Source: Trematomus loennbergii
Lineage: Eukaryota; Chordata; Actinopteri; Perciformes; Nototheniidae
NCBI GenBank assembly: GCA_012861695.1
Contig: JAAOOA010000330.1
Coordinates: 499,888 to 563,887 of the forward strand
Reading direction: 5' to 3'
DNA: 64,000 bases
Every line of letters begins with the position of its first letter. The first letter of the stretch is position 1. Position numbers and translations under genes: made by a program. A model generated the notes under the pieces. It searched no databases. It was given only the letters and a program-made list of their open reading frames with translations, and was not told the DNA's origin. Positions 48,885-62,865 of the stretch are shown one piece after another.

Positions 48885-49442
48885 GTTGACTTGTGGTCGG
48901 TGAAGCGAGTCGGACTCTACCTCCCCCTCCTCTCTCCTTTCTCTGTCCCTCCCTCTCTCCTCTCCTCTCAGTCAGTCAGGAGTCCGTTATCGCTGCTTCT
49001 TTCTCCTCCTCTCCGGACTAAACTTTCCTCAAAGGAGACGGATCTCTTAAAATCCTACTATAAAACAAAACTGTCTCCGTTTCCGGGAGTTTAAAGAAGG
49101 ATTTATTGTCATTGTGTCTCCTTTTTTAACTGGAGAACGCACGTGTCTCGGTGCGCACGAACCAACATAAACCACATAATGTGTCCAGTGCGTCCTCGCC
49201 GGTCCTTCGCCGCTGTTTACGGGACAGACTGAAGGAAAACCAGACCGGAGGTGGACTGAAACACACTCACTGTCCGTCTATGAGCGCAGAAGATAAAACA
49301 GAAGCGGAGACTCGTTCCTCAGACCAACGAGAGGACATGGACATACTGTAGCCAGCGCGGACAGAGAGGAAGGATGTAGCTTTACACAGAGGGACATCAC
49401 AACCTGCCAGGACGCAGAAGAGACTAGCGGATGTTTTCACCG
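48885..49442 (+). other. Candidate non-coding first exon with splice donor
   Basis: Higher CpG content than the flanks, CT-rich at 48930-49010, and a consensus splice donor CCG|GTGAGT after 49442. A small upstream-type reading frame runs from the ATG at 49280 to a TAG at 49349-49351 (23 codons). Another ATG at 49431 lies 12 bases before the donor and could start the protein (M-F-S-P then a split to the next exon), but its context is weak. The transcription start is not defined. No TATA box outside the adjacent repeat was seen. If real, the gene lies to the right, beyond this window or with exons I did not recognise. Confidence 0.4.
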
Positions 49443-50310
49443 GTGAGTGAACCATTTTTCGCTAAAACAAATCCAAATGTACTGCTATGTGGTGTGTGTG
49501 GTGCGTCCTTGCTTCTTGGACACGGACGGTCAGCGAAAAGAAAGGTTAGCTCGGTTTGTGCAGAATTTTAAGGGTGAAAGTTATTGACGGTAAGACATGC
49601 TTAAAGCTTAACACATTTGGATAAGGTGGAACTTTAGAGACACCGAATCAGAATTATTAAATCGATAATTAGACGGACTTTTGGTTAAAGAGACGCTAAA
49701 CAAGCTGTTGCAGCCCCGAGGTGCGCACGTGTGCAACATTATCGTGAAGAACACACAATATGTTAAAATGTGAAACTTTACACTATTGGTAGTTAGATTT
49801 ACAGGTGGATGAAGCACTCGGGGTGCGTTTTTACGCATCGCACCGTCTGATTCTCCGACAAAAATGTCCTTATTAAGTCATTTAGTCTGTATCTTTTTTT
49901 TTAAATGTACATGTTTTTGCTTCAGGAATGCAATTATTGATTCAAAAAATAAATCCAAACTGGTGGAAATCTTGTCTTTGTTGGAAAATTCCTTCAGGTA
50001 TTCTGGATGATATGTGCTAAAAGCAATCGAGATTTACGCATCATTCAGATATTTCGTCTTTGTTTATATTAATAATTAACATAATTTTGAGCATCATCAA
50101 TGGACCAAATAACTTTGGGAGGGGCAGTAGATATTTTGGAGGGCCTCATTCAGAGGGTGTGGTTGTTTCCATCCCTCTGACGCTTTTCCGCGCTTTGTCC
50201 ATGCTCAGATGGGTTCAGCTGCACATACCTGCACCAGTCTGACAATCAAATCATCCAGCAGTGTGTGTGGTGTGTGGTTTGTGTGTGTGGGTGTGTGTGT
50301 GTGTGTGTGG

Positions 50311-50359
<49 letters not shown>

Positions 50360-52348
50360 CGTGCGTGTGTGCGTGTGCACGTGCGTGTTTATTCAATAAA
50401 CGTCTCGCTAATCCACCTGTCTCCAGGGCGGATTAGAGCTCATGGGACATTTTAGGACCTGCTTCTTTCTCCCCTTTCTCCTCCGCCTTCAACAACATAA
50501 TCTGCAAGACCAAACGCAGATTCCTTTAGTGACATCCCCCAGAGATGCAGCCACAAGTGAAGGCAATTTAATCCGAAAAAACTGCCTGGCACTGCATTGA
50601 TTGCAAATTATTTTAGTAGCCAATGCTGCTCGGCTCATCTGATGTGATGTCAAACTGTGACATGTGTCAGCTTTGAGGCATTTGGTACCAGCTGATATGC
50701 ACCAGACCCTGTTGCATTTAACACCGCTCAAGGCAGTTTTACATTTAAACTAATCTGCATGCAGGTTGTTGGACAGGTCGTGAAGCCTCATTTGAAGGCA
50801 TTATTCTCAGGTTTGTCATTTATCATAGTCCTCATTGTTTTGCTCATTTCAATCCCCCTCTCTCCGTCTTCTTCTCTCCGTCTGCTCAAATAACATTTCC
50901 AATTCAACGTGCTTCATTGGCATGAAAATGGAAAGTAAAACGCTCTCTATTTTCCACATCGTACCCCTGTCTTGCTCTTGTTGTTGGTTTGGTACATCTG
51001 ACATTGAGGGTTTTATTAAAGCATTAAAGGGTTTCTCTCCGTAATCCAGTTCTACAATTTGATTTTGTTTTGAGTTATACGTATTCTCAACAGGAAAATG
51101 GCCATTTCATTGGATGTATTTGTGGTTTTACGCAGAGCTCTGCTTGAAAATCATTTCATTCATCCCCATTTTCTACTATACCTTACCCATTCACTAAAAG
51201 CTAAATCATTGACAGTCATAGCTGTCTGAGATAACTTGCCAACAATCTCTCACCTCCATCGTTCTCGTTCGATATCCCTCCCCTCACTTTCCATGCTCAT
51301 GATGCCAGAACGGCCATTTGAAGACAGATGGATAATGGTGAAAAACTGCAGGTTGATTTGTGTGAATGACTGTTTGTTTTTCTGCCAAATGGAAAGCTCC
51401 ATGACCTGAGGGATGCTAGAGGGAAGCACACACAGATGGTCAGATGTATACATAAACAAGCCTCTCTGTCTCACATGGGGATGGCCTCCATTGTTCCCTC
51501 AGGGTGACTCTTTTGAAAATGCCACATCCATCAATTGCACCCATCATTTGATTTACACAAATCAGAGTGGATCAGCAGGCTTGACATATCGCCGCAAACT
51601 GTTTCTTTTCTCCCCTCCTGAAATAGAAAAAAAGAATAAGAAATACTGGCTCTTCGATTGACTGCACATGCTGGAGAGGACAATAACTGCAGAGGATGAG
51701 ATCAGAGAGCCGCAATACGAGAAGAAAATAGATTTCAAGGGCGAGCCTGGTCATTCAGGGAATGAAATGAAATGTGTGTGGACATCACTGCACACAAGCC
51801 TGTATTCAGGACACTAAGTGTGTGTTGTCTATGTGTTTGCATGCTGCTTAGACACAGGTGTGTGCACTCTTATGCTTGTATCCTTGTGAGGACCAATTCG
51901 ATTTTTGTCTTGGATTCTTTCAAGGGCTTCAGTCAAATTGTCCTCTCTGTGGGCTCTTCTTCTGTGCAATTGTAGATGTAGTACCTCTATGGAAAGGTCA
52001 ATGGCCTGGAGGATGTGAGATGAGAACACATGCAAACCACAGTTATTGTGTTATCATGTTTGACATAAAGAGCAGGTTTTGCTTAACCTTCAAAAGAGTA
52101 CAAACATCACGACTTACTGTATCAACACTTAAACTCACTAAAAGACAAGTTTCTTTATATTTTCTTGCCTTCATTTTTAGACACGAGAATCACCTGCTGT
52201 TCTTTATATCCCTGTCAAAAATATCTCGATGAATCTAACCACCGTGAATCATTATTGCGTGAAAGCACTCACGCATTGTTCCCTTACAAATCAGATTCAT
52301 TCAGCTTTCCCCACACGTTCCCACACACTTCATGTGTCCTCTTAAGTG
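49443..52348. other. Probable intron or intergenic DNA; one microsatellite
   Basis: No exon recognised. The only clear structure is the GT array at 50261-50386. Confidence 0.4.
50261..50386. repeat. (GT)n microsatellite
   Basis: About 125 bp of GT with interruptions and a GTGCGTGC tail. Confidence 0.97.
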
Positions 52349-53106
<758 letters not shown>

Positions 53107-54252
53107 TCACGATGGCAGCTCTTGAATCAGTCATTCAGCAGAAGAGAATTTCATTCGGCTGAATTGCCTCAGTCTCTCCTGGACCGAGACCCAAAAGATT
53201 AAAGTGACAATCAGCATGTGAAACAACAACACCCGCCATTCCCGCCCCTTCTCTGTAGACCTGAGACCTGTCCGAGGAGGAAGAGGAGGAGGAGGAGGTG
53301 GGCTGAGTGGTCAGAGATTTAACCTCCAGTGTGTCGGGGTGGCGGTAGACAAACCTTATCAATTGCCAATCAATGGTCCAAATGGAAAGCAGCGATAATG
53401 GAGGCTCCTTGAGTCTGATTACATATTTTCGTAATGGTGGAGGGCACGTGTGTGGCTCTGTGTGTAAACTGGGATTATCCACTGCCTCAAAAAGACTGAC
53501 TGGAATCCTAAATGAGTCGAAAATGAAGGGTCGTCCATCTTTTAAAGTCCCTTTTAAAAGCCATGTCGCAGAAAACTCAACTTCTCTCAAAGTGTCTTTT
53601 TACCTGTTCCTTGTGTGTAACCTTCTGACATTTGGAGGTAGTATCAAACGTATCTATGTTTTATGAGTTAGCAAGAACCAACCATTGCCAGCAGTAACAA
53701 AGAAAGGAAGGGAAGGGGTGTTTTAAATCAGGAAAACAAAGCTATTTGTGCTCTTTAAATGTCGATTAGTGAACAAGAGGAGATTATATTCATTCGGTTC
53801 TTTTAGGAGATTGTCTCTAGTTCTCTGTAATGATATCTATTACTTGTCAAGTGAGCAGGGTACTCTATAGGAGAGCTAGATTGGCTTTCCTCTTGTATGA
53901 AACCAATACATTTCAAGTTGGATTTATAGGATCCAGAGGGGGATTTAAAGACTGGGATTGTCTGCTTTAATGTGGTCAGGATGGGTCAGGAAGATTTAAA
54001 TACATAGATGGGAGAGGGAGTTATGGAAAGATACAAATTAAAGTATTCGTAAAGCTGGACATCGGATACAGAGATGTTGGGTCAGCCCTTTCTGATGTGG
54101 TTTAACCTGGATTTAAGCCTCCCTATAGAGGGTCAGCAAACAAAACAAGACGCTCAGTACCTCAATCAAATTATCCCTCAATGTTCCAGAGAGAAGACAA
54201 AACATCTGTTAGGACTGCAAGGTTCATTTTGTAGCTTCAGCCCAACGTTATT
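53107..54252. other. No recognisable feature
   Basis: A GGAGGAAGAGG purine run lies near 53275-53300. Otherwise single-copy DNA. Confidence 0.5.
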
Positions 54253-55122
54253 TTAAAGGTCCCATGTCATGCTTTTCCGGTTATTACCCGTCCCCTTGTG
54301 TGTTATGAAGGTTTGTATGCATGTAAATGGTCTGCAGAGTCAAAAACCCTCAAAGTACACCCTGTAGGGAGTAAAACTCTAACACAGAAAAGACCTGTCC
54401 CCAAAACGCCTCGTTGGAGATTTCTCATTTACTTCCTGGGTATCGCTACGTGAGGATACCCAGTAGCCACGCCCAGAGCTATGGCCGCACCCTCTGCCAG
54501 CCTTTCACGAAACAAAGCTTCCCAAACCTTTCAGCGATTCATGCCGGATAGGGCACTGAAGAACGATGCTGTTCCTACTTTGTTTGGACCAGCGGGAGAT
54601 TCGGGTACACAACCTGTAAGTATTCCTTGTTGTTTGTGTATTTATGATGTTTAAAAAAACAAGGTATCTACCACGACTGTTTAAATGGGTAAACGTTTTT
54701 CGGGCTACTACGTTGGGATCGCGGAGAAATGCTCTCCGCAGACCCATGCTCACAGCAAACCTTTTTCTTACTCAATATCTGGCCACACTTATTGTTTTTA
54801 CTTCGGCTGTGAGTGTTTGTGTGTGCTCAGGATGAGTTTCGCTTGTTCTCCTGTATCGCCGACACGGAAGCCTGTCCGCTCCTCGCAGGAGCAACGAGCC
54901 TCTCAACGTCCCGACCAATCAGAGCACACTGGGCTCACAGGGAGGGGGGAGGCAGGAGCTCCAACAAGCCGTTTAGGACAGAGAGTGAATACACATACTT
55001 TACAGAGATGCTGTATGAGAAACCAATGTGAGTTTGGAAAATTGAACAATATAAATGTATTCTAGTAGACCTCAACAATGGAAATATGATCAGTAGAAAT
55101 GGCCGTGACATGGGACCTTTAA
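54253..55122 (+). mobile_element. Complete TTAA-type MITE (870 bp)
   Basis: TTAA at 54253-54256 and 55119-55122, termini TTAAAGGTCCCATGTCATG and the inverse with one mismatch. The left half matches 1-267 in reverse. The interior is GC-richer than the surroundings, and short frames in it are not conserved with a known protein. The terminus TTAAAGGTCCC resembles those of the 1500 and 8136 families, suggesting a shared mobilising enzyme. Confidence 0.85.
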
Positions 55123-56304
55123 CCCAATTCAGTAACTCCTTTAGTGATGGGAAGTGTAATGTTTATTCCCTGGGCTTTCAGAACAAGTCCATCAATGTAT
55201 TCACTTTCTTTTTGCGCATCATTGATTTTCTGTTTCGTCCTGCATGTGGTTATCATCTTATGCGACCATTTCCAAGACGTTTTTTATTTTTTGTAATACT
55301 TTATTGCTATAGTTTGTGTGCCTAATTGGGGGGGATGGCATGTTCCTATATAACTTTTGTGCTCATGTGAATCCCTTTGACTTGAAATATGAGTACATTA
55401 GCTGTTTATAGAAGCCCCTTATATTATATTCTTTCGGTATGAACTATGTTGAACAATGTATTCTTTTCATTTGCATTAATAACCTCGCATTGCGGATTTA
55501 AATGTATGTTTCGCAGAACAAATCAAAGGTTTCAGACTAGAAACAAAAGCTGTCTGTATTCTAAAAGCTTTTTTCGCAGACGAGCAGAGAACAAACACCA
55601 TTTCCTCTTAGTAACAGAGTAGAAATAAGGCAAGCATACATCAAAACTTGACTTCAGTGAGTGTATTTAAAGGTGTTCTTCTCTTTGCCTTGATCCACGC
55701 TCTGCATCCTTTCTGTTTCACTCACCACCGTTCTCTTTTTGTGCGACTCGTTCAGATGTTTGCGTCAGCGGAGTATTGAAGGCTGTGAAGACCAAAGGGT
55801 ACAGGAGTGCTAAAGCATGAACATAAAGCCTCCATTTAGTCATTTCCTCAAAGAGACCTTGAACGACTGCACACTCTTTAAACCTCTTGAGATCTAAAAA
55901 GGTTTATCTGAGGCGGAGAACAGTAAATATGTGGTGGTGCGATTAGGAGAGTTAAAGACGCGGGGAGTGAGGGAAACAAATCTAATTTGAAAGTAAGTAG
56001 ATTAGCCGGGGTAATATCAGTTCGATCAGGAGAGACGGTTTTGATGTAAGAATACATATTTATTGCCAGGAATACACAAATATATGTAATGGAGTTTTGG
56101 CGATTAGGCCCCGTTGTGCAGGAGTATCATTCTGGAGGGGAGAACACCTGTTGAGTCACCTGAAAAGACAGCTGTCAGAGGGGAGAGCAGATTTAAAAGG
56201 GTTAGCAGAGTGCTATGATAGGCTTGTGAGAATAGAGCGAAGTGATTGGTTAAGCTGGGGAGTGACGCCCCCGATCACTTATTGAGAGGAGAGAGAGTAG
56301 TAAC
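55123..56304. other. No recognisable feature
   Basis: Single-copy DNA by eye. Confidence 0.5.
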
Positions 56305-56312
56305 ATGGACAT

Positions 56313-56781
56313 TAGGGCTGTGCGGTTATGGCAAAAATCATAATCACAATTATTTTGGTCAATAATTGATTATTAAATACGATTATTCATTGACTTTGAA
56401 AAACGTCAATTTATTGAACTTTAAAACAAATTAAAATAATAATTTGAACAGTATCTTTTTAACTGTTGATTACCCTGAACGTATAATTCAACTGAAAAAC
56501 CAATAAATAAAATAAATGATACATTTATATTACATTTAAATAAATAATATCAAAATAATAAATACCAATAAAAAGATCAACAAATATTTTGGAGCGCACT
56601 TCAACAAGCTAATAAACATATATAATATGATAAATAAATTAGACTATAACATAAATTAAATCAAATATGTTGCAGTGCACTGTCTGCACAACCTAGCAAA
56701 GCAAAATAATCGTTTTTTGTGTTAATTGTGGCAGGCCAAAATCGTAATTGCGATTAAAAAACGATTAATTGCACAGCCCTA
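56313..56781. mobile_element. hAT-type MITE, TAGGGCTGTGC termini, copy 1
   Basis: Inverted ends TAGGGCTGTGCGGTTATGG / ...GCACAGCCCTA, flanked by 8-bp ATGGACAT (56305-56312) and ATAGACAT (56782-56789), a duplication with one mismatch. AT-rich interior, repeated ATAATCGT motifs near the ends, no coding capacity. Confidence 0.88.
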
Positions 56782-56789
56782 ATAGACAT

Positions 56790-58920
56790 AGTAAATTAAT
56801 GAGTAAAGACGGTCTTCCTGGTTGAACTTGCACTGAGCTTCATTTGCGTAAGACTATAAAAAAAGTTAGGAATAACACAGAAAAACACCTTTGTTTTGTT
56901 ACTTTACAGCTTAAATCTCAATCTGGCAATTAAGGTCACCAGGGGCTGTTTAATCCATTATAATCCCAATTCACAATCTCTATGAATAAATGTAATTACC
57001 CCAGTGTTTTCATGTGTTAGTTAATATTCAGCAGAGCAGATGGAAACAGCTAATGGCAGAGCGTGTGTAACCAGCTGCTACATAATACCCACGAGAGGCT
57101 TATTTATAGAGAAATATATGGAATTCACCCAAAGATCGTGCACATTACTGAGTTTATTCCTGAAACTATCGAGTATGTAATGCCATTAATCAGTCTATAC
57201 ATGTGTTATATGTTTTTCTTGGTGCTTTTTTTGGACACAGTTGTGCTATTACAGCATTTTCAAAGTTATGGGGGGGGAGAACATCTTGGAGACTCTTCAG
57301 GAATTTGCTCATGCTCGGCTTTTTTCATCGTCCAAGCGCCTGGTTTTACTTGGATGAAGCAACACATTTTCCTTTTACATGTAAGTCCAAGTTAAGGTTG
57401 CTGTGCGCCAATACAAGCTTTGGACAATCAGATGAGCTAAACCAGCTCATGAGATGAAAACAAAAGAATAAGAAAGGCATTCGGACATATTCAGTGACTA
57501 TATTTGGTATCTTAAATTGATACTCGGTCACGAAAGCGATCACAAAAACGAGAATAAGTCACAAATATTGAAACTGCACAGAGATTACAATATTCAATCA
57601 GGTAAACATATTTAATTGGTGAGGGAAAACGAGATGCAATTTGTCCATAAATGAACATTCACTTCAAAGACTTCAAACACCTTAGTATTCTCAGTTGGTT
57701 TGAACTTGTTAAAGTACTGAATTTAAAATAACACTTCTCTCAGCGAGGGAATAACTCAATTATCTGGAATAACTGAGCAAACAACATGAGCTCATTTAAA
57801 TTCCCGTCTTATCCTGAGCTCTGCTTTTTACATCTGTACGCTTAATGTAACAGTGAATGCTGAAAAATGTAAGATGCATATGAGCAATGCTTTAAATATC
57901 CCCTGGACAGTATTAAGTAAAGGAAAAATAGTAAGAAAAACGATATTATGTAAAGTGGAATCAAGAAATAAAGTAGTTTTCACTAAAGTCAAGTCCCTTT
58001 TTATGTATTTTTATTGGAATAAAATACATGTCATACCAATTCATTTCAGTTATTCAGTCTACAACAGGCAGTCTTAATACAATACAAAATCAAGTCAAGC
58101 TTCTGTAATCCAATTTTATTACAACAAGATAATAAGATTAAAACATATTGTTGATATAATCCTGCCTTTAAGAACTACACATTTCATTATAAGACAGTCT
58201 TAATATAATATAATACTTCTGTGTATTGCAGCCTCACTGGAGTACGACTCTTTAGACAAATGTGACTTCATGAAGGTCATAATGTTCAGTTTAGTTGGAG
58301 CTGCTTCAGATTGGTATTAAAACTAATGGTCACTTCAGGATGTAGTTTGTGTAATTAATATTTTTAATAAAGTAATACAAATCTTCAAAAACAACAAGAT
58401 GTCGAGAATCATGAGATATCCTTGCCAAGATGTTAAAATCCTGGGTGATTCTCTGGCGTCACTTTGTGCCGTTATAACTCCCCGGAGCGTCCTCTGAAAT
58501 AATATGTGAGTGTGAGTTACAACCCGTATGGCTCCTTGTAGATTTCTCTCGCTCTCCTCATTCATATGCACCTCTCCCACTGCACTTATTTTACAATTTC
58601 CTTCCTGTTTGATCTCCTTTCAATCATCCTCTGTTGGAGTGTCACTGAAGACAGAAGTGGAGAGAGGGAGGGAGGTGAGAAGAAGATGAGAAGAAGATCT
58701 GACGTGGAAGAAGAGTTTTTTATATGCATGAACTCTGCTCGAGTTATAGGTGAAAGCAAGGACGTGAATACATCCGATGACCACTCATGACCAAGTGTGT
58801 GTGAACAAGAATGTCAGATATATAAACAGCTGGGTTCATGGTGGAAATAAATGTTAATGTATGAAAGTAAGGAGTACTTGCATTGGCTTAGAAAATAGTT
58901 GTTAAATACTGTCACATGCA
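56790..58920. other. No recognisable feature
   Basis: AT-rich single-copy DNA. Confidence 0.45.
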
Positions 58921-58928
58921 CTAACACC

Positions 58929-59261
58929 TAGGGCTGTGCGATTATGGCAAAAATCATAATCACGATTATTTAGGTCAATAATTGATATCACGATTATTAA
59001 AAACGATTATCCATTTACTTTGAAACATCCATTTATTGAAAAAAAAAATGTGAACAGTTTGTTTTTAACAGTTGATTACCCTGAACTTTAAGTTTAATTA
59101 AACTGAAAAACCAATACAAAAAATAATTAAGAAAAAAATAATTACATTTTTTTTTTTTTTAAATAAAAGAATAATCGTTTTATTTTGATTACGTTGTTTT
59201 CGTAATCGTTGCAAGCCAAAATCGTAATCGAGATTAATATACGATTAATTGCACAGCCCTA
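58929..59261. mobile_element. hAT-type MITE, TAGGGCTGTGC termini, copy 2
   Basis: Same termini as 56313-56781, shorter interior, and a perfect 8-bp duplication CTAACACC (58921-58928 and 59262-59269). The perfect duplication suggests a younger insertion than copy 1. Confidence 0.92.
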
Positions 59262-59269
59262 CTAACACC

Positions 59270-61660
59270 TATAGAACACACTACAGCATAGGTCAGTAAC
59301 AGGCGGACCGCGGTCCAGGTCCGGACCCAGACGCCGACCTATACGGACCCGGACCTATAATCAATACATTAATAGGGGATTTACATTTTGATGGGGCGAT
59401 TCTAATTTAACCGTCGCCGACAGGGGCGAAAGAGACGAGTGAGCGATACAGAGAGAGAAGCGGAGAGGAGAGTGAACAGGCGTGTTTGCGGCAGACAGGG
59501 AGAGTCAAATATTTATACATGGCGTTCTCTAAGAAGAGGAAAGTGGACAGTGAGAACAGAGCTTATAACCCTGAGTGGACTCCTTCATGTTCATCCTGCC
59601 CACTGGGAGCACACAACCAGTGTGTCTCATTTGTTCAGAGAACGTGGCGCTCATTAAAAGCCGTCCGTCCAAAAAGTATGTTTTACTTATAGTGAAAACC
59701 ACCCTTGGATGATGGGTTAGTAGACTAAAAGCTTTAGGAATCCAAAGTACAACATATAATAAGTACCCTGTATCAAGATTGATGCAAAACAAGTGACATT
59801 TGACCTTTTTAGAGAGATTTAGCAAAAATAAACCACTTCTGGGGTCATTTGGGTGGATTTTCCATATCTCTGGCCCCCTTGCTCGATTTTGATGGTTGAC
59901 ACCTCTTTCTGATCGTTAGAGCCAATAGAATCGAAGGGGGAGTCCCCCACACACACACGTTGTGAAGAGAAGAGGTGGGGTCTTCGTGCATGTAATTTAG
60001 CATCAGAGTGAAACTATCTCTAGCTTTGACATCTGGAAACAGAAAAGCAGTTTTAATGCTTATGGATTATCAGAAATCATTTCAAAGGGACACAGACACA
60101 TTAGATTAACCTATGGATTAACTTCAGCAGCGTTTTTATCGTTTTAATGCCATTGAAGACCACTTTGGAGAGACTACAGAGCCAAGGTAAACATTTTAGC
60201 ATTTTTAGCTACCTAGCGTCACCTGTTTTGATGTCCGTTTTTGCTTATAACGTCGCAAATACGTATAATTCAGTGGTAATGTCGGTGTCAATAGATTCTG
60301 TGTCACCTCACGATGTGAAACGATGTCATAGATGTAGAGAAGAGATAAATAATAAGGTTTTGTGAGTGATTTTCGGTGCAGTAAGGTGTTAGCATTTTTC
60401 GTTCGTTGCTAATTCAGAGGCTCAGTGTTAGCATTGTGGGTTTTCTTTTGAAAAAAAAAAAAAAAGATCAGTTAGATGAGTTTCTTCCCGTTACATGGAT
60501 ATAGAACATTCATAGTTTTATTAAATGAACATGCCCTCAGACACTGTTTCCTGCAAGATGTTGCGGCAGTACCCGGTACCGGGGTCTCTCTGGCTTAACA
60601 GGTTAAGGAGATGTTAACGAAGCGAGGAATAGAGCCAAAACAAGTGGTTTCAATAACCACAGATGGAGCCCCTGCCATGATAGGGAGAGAGAAAGGAGCT
60701 GTGTCAAGAATGAAAGAGGATAATCCTGAGCTCATCTCTTACCATTGCATCATTCATCAATCTGTCCTGTGCTCCTCCCTGTCAGATGAGCATGCTGAGG
60801 TGATGAACACAAAGATGGAAATGATCAAGTCAGCATCGCATGCTCAGGGAATTCCTCAGAGAAGTTGATGCAAACGCTGATGATCTTTTGCTGCACAACA
60901 ATGTGAGATGGCTCAGCAAAGGCAGGGTGTTGGAGCGCTTTTGGTCCATCAGAAGGGAAGTAGCAGCTTTCTTGGCAGAGATGAGAAGTCAGAAGGCAAC
61001 ACAGTTTTCTCTCTTTTTAGAAGATGAGAAAAAGATGGATAATGTAGCCTTTTTGGTTGACATCACTTTGCATCTGAATGAACTGAATTTGAAGCTACAG
61101 GGCAAGGACAATTCAATGTGTGAATTGATGACAGCTGTCCGCTCCTTTCAGAGGAAACTTGAAGTGTTCAAGGAAGATCTGCAGGGAGACTGAGCACACT
61201 TCCCAGCAGTGCAGGAACAGGTTCAGGGACAGAGACATGTGTCTTCTTGTGTTGACTTTGTAGATAAGCTGATTGTAAACTTCAGCAAACGTTTTGACAG
61301 CTTCAGCTTTGGACGACAGCTCACCATGTTCATTCAGAACCCATTTCTTATTACAGATGTCAGGGAGTTCTCAAAGGAAGTCCCACAGCACTTCAAGTTG
61401 TCAAATGCTGGGCCTCTCCAGATGCAACTGCCACTTTCTGGCTCAACAGTCTCTGAGACAGCTTTCCCAGGTCTGAGGAAAGTAGCTCTATATATATTCA
61501 CCATGTTTGGCTCCACAGGCAGCTTTCTCCACAATGAACATTATTAAAACTAAATATCGTTCCAGGCTAACCAATGAGAACCTGCATGTGTGTATGAGAA
61601 TGGCTCTGACACCATTTCAGCCCAGATTTAAAATCCTGGCAGGACAAGCTCGAGCTCAAT
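59270..61660 (+). pseudogene. Decayed hAT transposase gene, GTF2IRD2/ZBED-like group
   Basis: A start at 59519 reads MAFSKKRKVDSENRAYNPEW. A frameshift follows near 59580, then a C-x2-C stretch (QPVCLICSENVAL) typical of the N-terminal zinc-finger region of this group. About 900 bp with no similarity to the gene (roughly 59700-60600) then replace the next part. Coding similarity resumes at 60605: VVSITTDGAPAMIG, the C-x2-H block HCIIHQ, then in another frame LHNNVRWLSKGRVLERFW, a TGA at 61191-61193, and finally in a third frame AFSTMNIIKTKYRSRLTNEN, the hAT C-terminal dimerisation region. At least three frame changes and one stop make it inactive. A GC-rich end-like sequence (59295-59345, GGACCGCGGTCC) may be the element's 5' terminus. 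Confidence 0.85.
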
Positions 61661-61747
61661 ACTTACTTCCGAGCTCAATACTTACTTCCTGTCACCTGAT
61701 CTCAATCTCTGACATCAGCAAATGGAACATTCAGATTGATGACATCA

Positions 61748-61990
61748 TGGCCCAATCCCAAACCGCCCCCTACACCCTACCCCTACACACTACCCCTCCG
61801 TTTGCGCATTCGCGCGGAGGGTCCGCCACATTAAGTGCTGTTACAAACCAACGAGTGTGGAGCGGTGTGGAGGGGGAGTGGGCTATCAAGCCCTCAAACA
61901 GCGAGTCTGCATTGGTGCTGACTGAGACCGGTCTCTACCTGACCGGAGTCACGCTGTGTGTGTCCGTCAGGAAACACGCTGTTTACAAGT
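61748..61990 (+). repeat. GC-rich transposon-end-like fragment
   Basis: Starts GGCCCAATCCCAAACCGCCC followed by C/T-rich CCCTACACC repeats. Such ends occur on fish DNA transposons, but the partner end was not found and the superfamily is not assigned. Confidence 0.3.
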
Positions 61991-62255
61991 AGTTCCAGCA
62001 AACATCCACTGATAAACTGCGATGTTAACAACCTCATGATAACCTCATATTTTTTTAATTAGGATCATACCTGTGTTTAGTCTAGAAAAAGGTAAATGTG
62101 TGCATTTTATTATAAAGTTGTGTATATTTACAGACTGTTGCAAAAACTAAGAAGCTTATAAACATCAGGTTTAAAACTAAAAGAGCTTTACAAAAAAGTA
62201 ACACAATGAAAGATGTTTGGAGTTTTATTTGAGTTATTAATTTACATTTTTTGTC

Positions 62256-62801
62256 TAAGAGATGCTGTGGTGGAGAAGGATAAAGAGATAGCTGCCTTGC
62301 TGACGGAAAACAAAACACTGAAACAAGAGAAGGAGCGTTGTGTTGAGGAGAAAGATGCAAACACGGCCGCCATGCAAAAGACTAACCAAAAACTCAAACA
62401 ACAAAAGGAGTTAGCTGCTTTGCGTCAGAAAAACAGGAACTGGAACTGGAGAAAGCTGTCAGGATAGCTGCTTTGCATGAGAGAAACCAGGATTTCCAAA
62501 TACAAAAGGTACGTTATGTTCAGGAGAAAGCTGCCAGGATAGCTGCTTTGCATGAGAGAAACCAGGATTTCCAAATACAAAAGGTACGTTATGTTCAGGA
62601 GAAAGCTGCCAGGATAGCTGCTTTGCGTGAGAGAAACCAGGAAACTAAAACAACTGAAGGAGCGTTGTGTTGAGGAAGAGGCAAAGATGGCAGCCTTGCT
62701 GAAGGAAAATCAAAAACTGAAACAAGAGAAGGAACGTTCTGTTGAGGAGAAGGTGGACAAGAAGGAAGATGTGGAGGTGAAGGTGGAACCAGAAAAAAAC
62801 G
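62256..62801 (+). CDS. Coiled-coil reading frame with 25-residue repeats, possible exon, frame-disturbed
   Basis: After a T-rich tract ending CTAAG (62259) a frame opens with VVEKDKEIAALLTENKTLKQ, a heptad-rich coiled coil. Near 62428 the frame changes and continues with EKQELELEKAVRIAALHERN. Positions 62461-62610 hold two copies of a 75-bp (25-codon) repeat containing IAALHERNQDFQIQKVRYVQ. Near 62640 the frame returns to the first one (KLKQLKERCVEEEAKMAALL) and ends in an acidic/basic tail before a possible donor G|GTAACG after 62801. The two frame changes cancel. No known family is recognised. It could be a coiled-coil exon with assembly errors or a pseudogene. Confidence 0.45.
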
Positions 62802-62828
62802 GTAACGGAGTAATGTTATAAATTAAGT

Positions 62829-62865
62829 AATTATAAAACGGATAAGTCAAATCAAGCAGTCTGTG
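62829..62865. repeat. Fragment of the dispersed repeat at 48478
   Basis: About 37 bp matching 48489-48525 (AATTATAAAACGGA[C/T]AAGTC and following bases). Confidence 0.6.
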
